Position numbers and translations under genes: made by a program. Positions 58,508 through 64,000 of a DNA stretch of 64,000 nt are shown here, in pieces. Position 1 is the stretch's first letter. Every line of letters starts with the position of its first letter. Source of the DNA: Actinomadura sp. DC4. GTDB taxonomy: Bacteria; Actinomycetota; Actinomycetes; Streptosporangiales; Streptosporangiaceae. The notes below the pieces were generated by a model. That model searched no databases and had not been told where the DNA came from. It saw nothing but the letters and a program-made list of their open reading frames with translations. The stretch spans positions 1 through 64,000 of the forward strand of contig NZ_JAUEQY010000017.1 of NCBI RefSeq assembly GCF_030406325.1, written 5' to 3'.

Positions 58508-58526
58508 TCCGGGCGGCACGCCCGGA
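58508..58526. terminator. TCCGGGC/GCCCGGA hairpin
   Basis: A perfect 7-bp stem with a 5-base loop, 35 bp after the TetR stop and 15 bp before the TTG start of the ferredoxin-reductase fusion. Terminator of TetR or leader attenuator. Confidence 0.5.
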
Positions 58527-58540
58527 AAGGGGGGATCCGG

Positions 58541-60157
58541 TTGAGAGTCGTCGTCGATCTCACGCGCTGTCAGGGGTATGGCCAGTGCGTCTTCATGGCG
58601 CCCGAGGTCTTCGCCATGAGCGGCCGTGAGGCGCTCGCCTACGATCCCGACCCGCCCGAGGCGCTGCGCGAGCACGTCCTGCGGGCCGCGGCGGCCTGCC
58701 CGGTCCAGGCCCTGCACGTCGACCGCGTCTGCGCGCCGGACCCGGACCGCGCCCCCGGCCCGTACCCGGCCCAGGGCGATGACGGTTTCACCGGCCGCGT
58801 CGTCATCGTCGGTGCCTCCCTGGCGGGCCTGCGGGCCGCCGCGGTGCTGCGCCGGGAGGGGTTCACCGGCACGCTGACGATGATCGGCGACGAGCCGGGG
58901 GAGCCCTACGACCGGCCGCCGCTGTCCAAGCAGGTCCTCACCGGCCAGGTGGCCGCGAACGGCACCTCGCTGCCCCGGCTCGCCGACCTGGGCGCCGAAT
59001 GGCTGTGCGGGGTGCCCGCCACCGGCCTCGACCTGGACCGCCGCCGGGTCATCCTCGCCGACGGCCGCGACGTCACCTTCGACCGCCTGCTCATCGCCAC
59101 CGGCACCCGCGCCCGGCCCTGGCCCGACGCCGCGGAGGCCGCGCTCGACGGGGTCTTCACGCTCCGTACGGCCGAGGACGCCACGCGCCTGCGGCGGCGG
59201 CTCGCGTCCGGCACCGGCCGGGTCCTGGTCATCGGGGCCGGCTTCACCGGCTCGGAGATCGCCTCGGTCTGCCGGCAGCTCGGCCGCCCGGTGACCGTCG
59301 CCGAACGCGGCCCGGCGCCGCTGGTCGGCGCACTCGGCGGCGTGGTCGGCTCGGTGGCGGCCGACCTGCAGCGCGCGCACGGCGTGGACCTGCGCTGCGG
59401 CGTCAGCGTCACGGCCCTGGAAGGCGACCCCGAGGACGGCGGCCGGCTGCGGCGCGCCCGGTTGTCCGACGGCGACGTGCTCGAGGTCGACCTGGCCGTC
59501 GCCGCGCTCGGCGCGCTCCGCAACGTCGAGTGGCTGGAGGGCTCGGGCCTGGCGGCCGGGCCGTGGGGGGTCGCCTGCGACACGGGCTGCCGCGTCTTCG
59601 ACATCAACGGCCTGGTCACCGACGACGTCTTCGCCGCGGGGGACGTGGCACGCCTGCCCCACCCGGTCTACGAATACCAGTTCCTGACCCTGGAGCACTG
59701 GGGGAGTGCCGTCGCCCAGGCCGAGGTCGCCGCGCACAACATGGTCAGCGGCCAGAGCCGCCGCTGGCCCCACCTGGCCCTGCCGGTCTTCTGGTCCAGC
59801 CAGTTCGGCATCGAGATCAAGTCCGTGGGCGTCCCGACGTTCGCCGACGAGGTGATGATCACCCAGGGTGCCGCCGAGGAGTTCCGGTTCGTCGCCGTGT
59901 ACGGCTACCGCGGGCGGGTCACCGCCGCCGTCACCTTCGACCAGGGCACGTGGCTGGAGTTCTACCAGGGCCTGATCGAACAGGCCGCACCGTTCCCGCC
60001 GCGGTTCCGCACCGTCCACGGAGCCGGTGCGCCGTCACCGGTCCCGGCCGGGGTGCCCGACCGGGTCGCCGCCGGCCACGGCGCGACCGTCGTCGTGACC
60101 GGCCACGACCCGGCCGAACGCCGCGCCTCACTCGTGCACCGGCCCGTACGTCGCTGA
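58541..60157 (+). CDS. Ferredoxin-ferredoxin reductase fusion
   Basis: A 538-residue electron-transfer protein. Residues 1-65 are a 3Fe-4S-type ferredoxin: Cys10, Cys16 (RCQGYGQCVF) and Cys53 (CPVQAL), the three-Cys pattern of P450-associated ferredoxins. Residues about 80-520 are a pyridine nucleotide-disulfide reductase: FAD motif VVIVGASLAGLRAA, NAD motif VLVIGAGFTGSEIA, and GDVARLPHP. The two partners are normally separate genes. TTG at 58541 follows AAAGGGGGG. It precedes a P450 gene by 19 bp and so probably feeds electrons to it. Confidence 0.92.
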   Translation: MRVVVDLTRCQGYGQCVFMAPEVFAMSGREALAYDPDPPEALREHVLRAAAACPVQALHVDRVCAPDPDRAPGPYPAQGDDGFTGRVVIVGASLAGLRAAAVLRREGFTGTLTMIGDEPGEPYDRPPLSKQVLTGQVAANGTSLPRLADLGAEWLCGVPATGLDLDRRRVILADGRDVTFDRLLIATGTRARPWPDAAEAALDGVFTLRTAEDATRLRRRLASGTGRVLVIGAGFTGSEIASVCRQLGRPVTVAERGPAPLVGALGGVVGSVAADLQRAHGVDLRCGVSVTALEGDPEDGGRLRRARLSDGDVLEVDLAVAALGALRNVEWLEGSGLAAGPWGVACDTGCRVFDINGLVTDDVFAAGDVARLPHPVYEYQFLTLEHWGSAVAQAEVAAHNMVSGQSRRWPHLALPVFWSSQFGIEIKSVGVPTFADEVMITQGAAEEFRFVAVYGYRGRVTAAVTFDQGTWLEFYQGLIEQAAPFPPRFRTVHGAGAPSPVPAGVPDRVAAGHGATVVVTGHDPAERRASLVHRPVRR

Positions 60158-60176
60158 CCATGAAAGGAGGCCTCGC

Positions 60177-61400
60177 ATGACCGAGAGCCACGCGTTCGGG
60201 CGGATTCTCGACCACGCCGGCCGCGCCGACCCGTACCCGCTGTACGCCGAGCTCCGCAAGACGCCCGTGGCGCCACAGGAGGACGGCAGCTACGTCGTCA
60301 GCACCTACCACGAGATCGTCGCGCTGCTGCACGACCCGCGCATCAGCTCGGACCGCCGCAACCTCGACGACCGCTTCGACGCCCGCGAGTTCGGCGCGCC
60401 CGGCCAGGAGCCAGCCTTCATCGCACTCGACCCGCCCGAGCACGACCGGCTGCGCGGGCTGGCGATGCGCCACTTCGGGCCGCCGGACGCACCGGACCGG
60501 CTCGAGCGGCTCCGCCCGGAGCTGGGCGCGATCGTGACCGGTCTGATCGACGCCCTCGCCGGTCAGCACCGCGCCGACCTGGTCGAGGCGGTCGCCTACC
60601 CGTTCCCGGTGGCGGTGATCTGCCGGCTGCTCGGCGTACCGCCCGGGGACGAGCCGCGGTTCCACGTGTGGTCCACCGAGATCGTCGACTCGGTCGGGCC
60701 CGGAGAGAACGACATGGCCTCGCGCCAGAGCCACCGGGAGCGGGCCGCCACCGCGCTCAACGGCTACCTGGCCGGCCTCGCCGAGGCCCGCCGCGGCGCC
60801 CCCGGTGATGACCTGCTGTCCGGCCTGCTCACCCGTGACCGCGACGGCGCGTGCATGTCGCCGGCCGAGGTGGTCAGCACCGCGACGCTGCTGCTGATCG
60901 CCGGGCACGAGACCACCGTCAACCTCATCGCCAACGGCGTCCTCACCCTGCTGCGCCACCCGGCCCTTCTGGAGCGGCTGCGCCGCGAACCGGGCCTGGT
61001 CGTGGGGGTGGTGGAGGAGCTCCTGCGGTACGAGCCGCCGGTGCACTTCCCGGCGACGCGGGTGGCGCTGGACGACATCACCATCGGCGAGGTCACGATC
61101 CCGCGCGGCGCGCCGATCGTGCTCGCGCTCGCCGCGGGCAACCGTGACCCGGACTACGTCCAAGCGCCCGAGCGCTTCGACCCGTGCCGCGAGGCCAACC
61201 AGCACCTGGGCTTCGGCGGCGGCCTGCACTACTGCTTCGGCGCGCCGCTGGCCCGGCTGGAGACCCAGATCGCATTGGGAGAGCTCGCACGGCGGCTGCG
61301 GAAGCCCCGGCTGGTCGCCGACCCGCCGCCGTACCGGCCGAGCTCCTCACTGCGCGGCCCCCGGCACCTGCTGGTCGACTTCGACGGCATCGGCCCCTGA
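60177..61400 (+). CDS. Cytochrome P450
   Basis: A 407-residue soluble P450. I-helix GHETT at 243-247, ExxR in EELLRYEPP, the PERF-like segment PERFDPCR and the haem loop LGFGGGLHYCFGAPLARLE with Cys353. Likely substrate unknown; the family is too broad. It forms a self-contained redox pair with the upstream fusion. Its stop lies 4 bp from the end of the convergent kinase gene. Confidence 0.95.
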   Translation: MTESHAFGRILDHAGRADPYPLYAELRKTPVAPQEDGSYVVSTYHEIVALLHDPRISSDRRNLDDRFDAREFGAPGQEPAFIALDPPEHDRLRGLAMRHFGPPDAPDRLERLRPELGAIVTGLIDALAGQHRADLVEAVAYPFPVAVICRLLGVPPGDEPRFHVWSTEIVDSVGPGENDMASRQSHRERAATALNGYLAGLAEARRGAPGDDLLSGLLTRDRDGACMSPAEVVSTATLLLIAGHETTVNLIANGVLTLLRHPALLERLRREPGLVVGVVEELLRYEPPVHFPATRVALDDITIGEVTIPRGAPIVLALAAGNRDPDYVQAPERFDPCREANQHLGFGGGLHYCFGAPLARLETQIALGELARRLRKPRLVADPPPYRPSSSLRGPRHLLVDFDGIGP

Positions 61401-61404
61401 CGGA

Positions 61405-62951
61405 TCACCCGCGCGCGAGCGTCCACGCGGTGATCGTGAAGGTCAGCGTGTACGACGACGTCAGCTTCACCAGCTTCAGCGCGTTGACCTGGTTGGGCCG
61501 GACCGTCACCAGGCAGATGTGCATGCCCTTCGCCAGATCGTCGAAGGACAGCTGGGTGATCGGTTGCCTGTCGATCGCCTTCAGGCAGGTGGCGGCGTCC
61601 GGCGTGGAGGAGACGACCGCGAAGGACGCGTCGTCGCCGGGGGTGAGAACCGGCCGCTCCCCGGGCAGGCGTACACCAGGTCATCGGTGTCCTCGCTGCC
61701 GAGGTCGACCTTGGGACCCGAGGCCGAGAGCGTCACGCCCCGATCCCAGTACGTGTCGCACCCCTCTCCCGGGACGGTGAACCGGGCGTCCTCGTAGACC
61801 ACAGTGGGGGACCGGGAGGCCAGAGCCGACGCGCTCGGGGGCCGGCCCGAGTGTTCCTTGTCCGATACGGCGGCCAGAACGTAGACCAAGACGACGAGGG
61901 CGATGGCGATGGCGATGACCCCGGGCACCGGGACCCCGCGTCGCCAGGCGCGTTTCGGCGGCGGTGGCAGCCAAGGGGGCCGTGGCCAAGGGGGCGGCAC
62001 GGGCCAGAAGACCCTCGTCGGGTACGTCGGAGGCGGGCCCGGCGGCGGAGGCGGCAGCGGGACGGCCGAAGCGGCGAACGACGCGAACGCGTCGGCGATG
62101 ACCGGCGGCAGCCATGGGGCGATCCGCATCGTCTGCCCCGCGGTCTGGGCGCGGGCGAACTCCACGATCTCCTGCGGCGCCGGCCGTTCGCCGTCCTGCT
62201 TGGCGAGGCAGCGTTCGAGGAGATCGCGCAGAGCGTCGGGGCAGCCGCCGAGCTCCGGCGATTCGTTGATGATCCGGTAGAACAGCGCGTCCTGGTGACC
62301 CTCGCCGAAGGCGGTCCGCCCGGTCGCCGCGTACATCGTGAGCTGGCCGAGCGCGAAGACGTCGGTCCGCGACGTCACCGGCCGGCCGAGGATCTGCTCG
62401 GGCGCCATGTACGTCGGCGTGCCCACTCGTACGCCCGTCCGCGTCGCCGAGGTGGACTCGGCGGCGTGGGTGATCCCGAAGTCGATCACGCGCGGGCCGT
62501 CGTCGGCCAAGAGCACGTTCGCGGGCTTCAGGTCGCGGTGGACCAGACCGGCCGCGTGGATCGTGATGAGCGCCTCGGCGGCTCCGGCCAGCAACCGGCA
62601 GACCGTCGGAACCGGCAGCGGCCCGTGCTCGGCCACCGCCTCCTGTAACGACGGTCCCGGCACGTATGCGGTCGCCAGCCACGGCAGAGCCGCCTCGGCG
62701 TCGGAGTCCACGACCGGCGCGGTGTAGATGCCCTGCACCCGCTGGGCCGCCGCGACCTCCTGCCGGAACCTGCGCCGGAACTCGTCGTCCTCGGCGAACT
62801 CGGGCCGCAAGACCTTGATCGCGATCGCCCTGCCACCCGGGGTGAAGGACAGGTAGACCCGGCCCATCCCGCCCATGCCCAGCCTGGCGCGCAGGAGGTA
62901 ACCAGAGATCATCGTCGGATCGTCCGCCGCGAGCGGGGAGAAACGGGCCAA
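61405..62951 (-). CDS. Serine/threonine kinase with apparent C-terminal frameshift
   Basis: A eukaryote-like kinase: glycine loop GMGGMGRVYL at 25-34, Lys46, catalytic Asp140 in HRDLKPAN, DFG at 157-159, and a Pro-rich linker (PPPPPGPPPTYPT) before one transmembrane helix at about 345-362. The extracellular domain is read in frame up to LVYACPGS, then the annotated frame becomes low-complexity and stops at about 61581. Shifting by one base in the CCCC run at 61659-61662 restores a protein-like continuation (RPVLTPGDDASFAVVSSTP onward to TFTITAWTLARG) ending at TGA 61405. A lost base or an assembly error is likely. Confidence 0.82.
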
Positions 62952-63129
62952 GGCCCCTCCCAGAGTCGAACAACGCCCCCCTGATCCGCGAGCCTAACCC
63001 GGCGCCGGCCGACATCGCCCTTTCGGCCGCCAGACGGTGGTTTCGGCCTTTTCCGGAAGTGCTTTCGCGCAACCGGTTGCCAGGTCGCGGGGTTCTTCTG
63101 CGGACCTGTCCACGACATCCGGAGGATCC

Positions 63130-64000
63130 GTGTCACCCCCCTCGCATCGGCGGCGGCTCCTCGCCGTGCTGCTCATCGGCCAGTTCATGGCCAACATCGA
63201 CGTCGCGATCGTCAACGTCGCCGGCCCCGCGATCCGGCACGGGCTGCACGCCTCCGGCGGCGCGCTGGAGTTCGTCGTCTCCGGTTACACGCTGGCCTAC
63301 GCCGTGCTGCTGGTGACCGGCGCGCGGCTCGGCGACACCCGCGGCCACCGGCGCATGTTCCTGGCCGGGCTGGGCGGTTTCACGCTCGCCTCGCTGGCCT
63401 GCGGCCTGGCGCCGGAGGAGTACACACTGATCGTGGCCCGGATCCTCCAGGGCTCGGCGGCGGCGCTGATGGTGCCCCAGGTACTGTCCGGGATCCACGT
63501 GCACTTCTCCGGGCCGGCCCGCGCTCGCGCCCAGGCCATGCTCGTGCTCGCGCTGTCCGGCGGCGCGGTGGCCGGGCAGGTGCTCGGCGGCGTGCTCGTC
63601 AGTGCGGACCTGTTCGGCCTCGGCTGGCGGCCGGTCTTCCTCATCAACGTGCCGATCGGCGTCCTGCTGCTCGCCGCCGGGGCGCGGGTGCTGCCCGCCG
63701 ACCGCGGCGGCGCGGCCAAGCGGCTCGACCTCGGCGGTGTGGCGCTGCTGTCGGCTGCGGTCCTGCTCGCCGTCGTGCCGCTGGTGTTCGGCCGGGACCT
63801 GCACTGGCCCGCCTGGACCTGGGTGAGCATGGCGGCGAGCGTGCCCGTGCTCGCGGCGTTCGTCGGCCGGCAGCGACGCGTCGCATCGCGCGGCGGCGAC
63901 CCGCTGCTGAACCTGGACGTGCTCACCCGCCCCCTCGTACGGCGGACGATGACGGCGCACTTCGCCGCCACCGGCACGTACTTCTCGATGCTGTTCGTCG
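63130..64000 (+). CDS. MFS transporter (DHA2-like), partial
   Basis: The gene runs off the right edge after 290 codons. GTG at 63130 has GGAGG six bases upstream. Helices are evident: LLIGQFMANIDVAIVNVAGP, then LEFVVSGYTLAYAVLLVTGARLGD with motif A-like GDTRGHRRMF, and LMVPQVLSGIHVHF. The pattern fits EmrB/QacA-type drug exporters with 14 helices. Divergent from the kinase gene at 62951; the gap of 178 bp shows no clear element. Confidence 0.9.
   Translation, partial: MSPPSHRRRLLAVLLIGQFMANIDVAIVNVAGPAIRHGLHASGGALEFVVSGYTLAYAVLLVTGARLGDTRGHRRMFLAGLGGFTLASLACGLAPEEYTLIVARILQGSAAALMVPQVLSGIHVHFSGPARARAQAMLVLALSGGAVAGQVLGGVLVSADLFGLGWRPVFLINVPIGVLLLAAGARVLPADRGGAAKRLDLGGVALLSAAVLLAVVPLVFGRDLHWPAWTWVSMAASVPVLAAFVGRQRRVASRGGDPLLNLDVLTRPLVRRTMTAHFAATGTYFSMLFV

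Overview
The window is a 64-kb piece of a very GC-rich actinomycete chromosome. G or C dominates third codon positions, GTG and TTG starts are common, and ATGA or GTGA start/stop overlaps are frequent. F420-type enzymes (two LLM-class oxidoreductases and a Ddn-like protein), many single-gene regulators with divergent partners, and a class III-like lanthipeptide synthetase fit a filamentous actinobacterium, perhaps Streptosporangiales/Thermomonosporaceae; that lineage is an inference. No rRNA, tRNA, CRISPR array or intact insertion sequence was seen.

Layout. 1-334 looks like sequencing artefact: poly-C tracts followed by a near-match to an Illumina adapter, fused to a damaged TetR gene (335-874). 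0.9-11.8 kb is a run of small regulator/enzyme pairs: SDR with XRE, MFS with MarR, an ECF42-type sigma factor with its DGPF protein, a secreted aegerolysin-like protein, a quinone reductase with HxlR, a phosphatase and an isochorismate synthase. 11.9-14.5 kb is a PadR-controlled ABC exporter. 14.5-30.8 kb holds dehydrogenases, F420/flavin enzymes, an erythromycin-esterase-like gene, a FAD monooxygenase with TetR, a radical SAM protein, a site-2 protease, a lipoprotein glycosyl hydrolase and a streptogramin-lyase-like propeller protein. 31.0-35.8 kb is a sugar ABC importer preceded by an unusual GntR-solute-binding-protein fusion. 36.4-37.7 kb couples an ECF sigma factor to an Ogt-Ada DNA-repair fusion.

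The most interesting part is 37.8-49.4 kb. A lanthipeptide locus contains a previously untracked 51-residue precursor candidate (41417-41572), a LanKC-like synthetase with a putative zinc site (His669, Cys725, Cys771/Cys772), a hairpin between the two, and a divergent ABC exporter. An acyltransferase and a 2OG-Fe(II) oxygenase follow. Next comes a segment bounded by identical 32-bp direct repeats (45493-45524 and 48596-48627). It carries a large toxin-like protein with papain-like and HExxH metallopeptidase motifs, a decayed serine recombinase and a displaced copy of a junction from 15.5 kb. This looks like an acquired island or its scar.

49.6-64 kb has a MerR/methyltransferase pair, an alpha/beta hydrolase, an NAD(P)H-binding protein, an AAA-like protein with degenerate nucleotide-binding motifs (a fragment of its linker is copied at 29.1 kb), an EamA transporter, a TetR-controlled DrrAB-type exporter, a ferredoxin-ferredoxin reductase fusion with a cytochrome P450, a Ser/Thr kinase broken by an apparent one-base frameshift, and the start of an MFS transporter.
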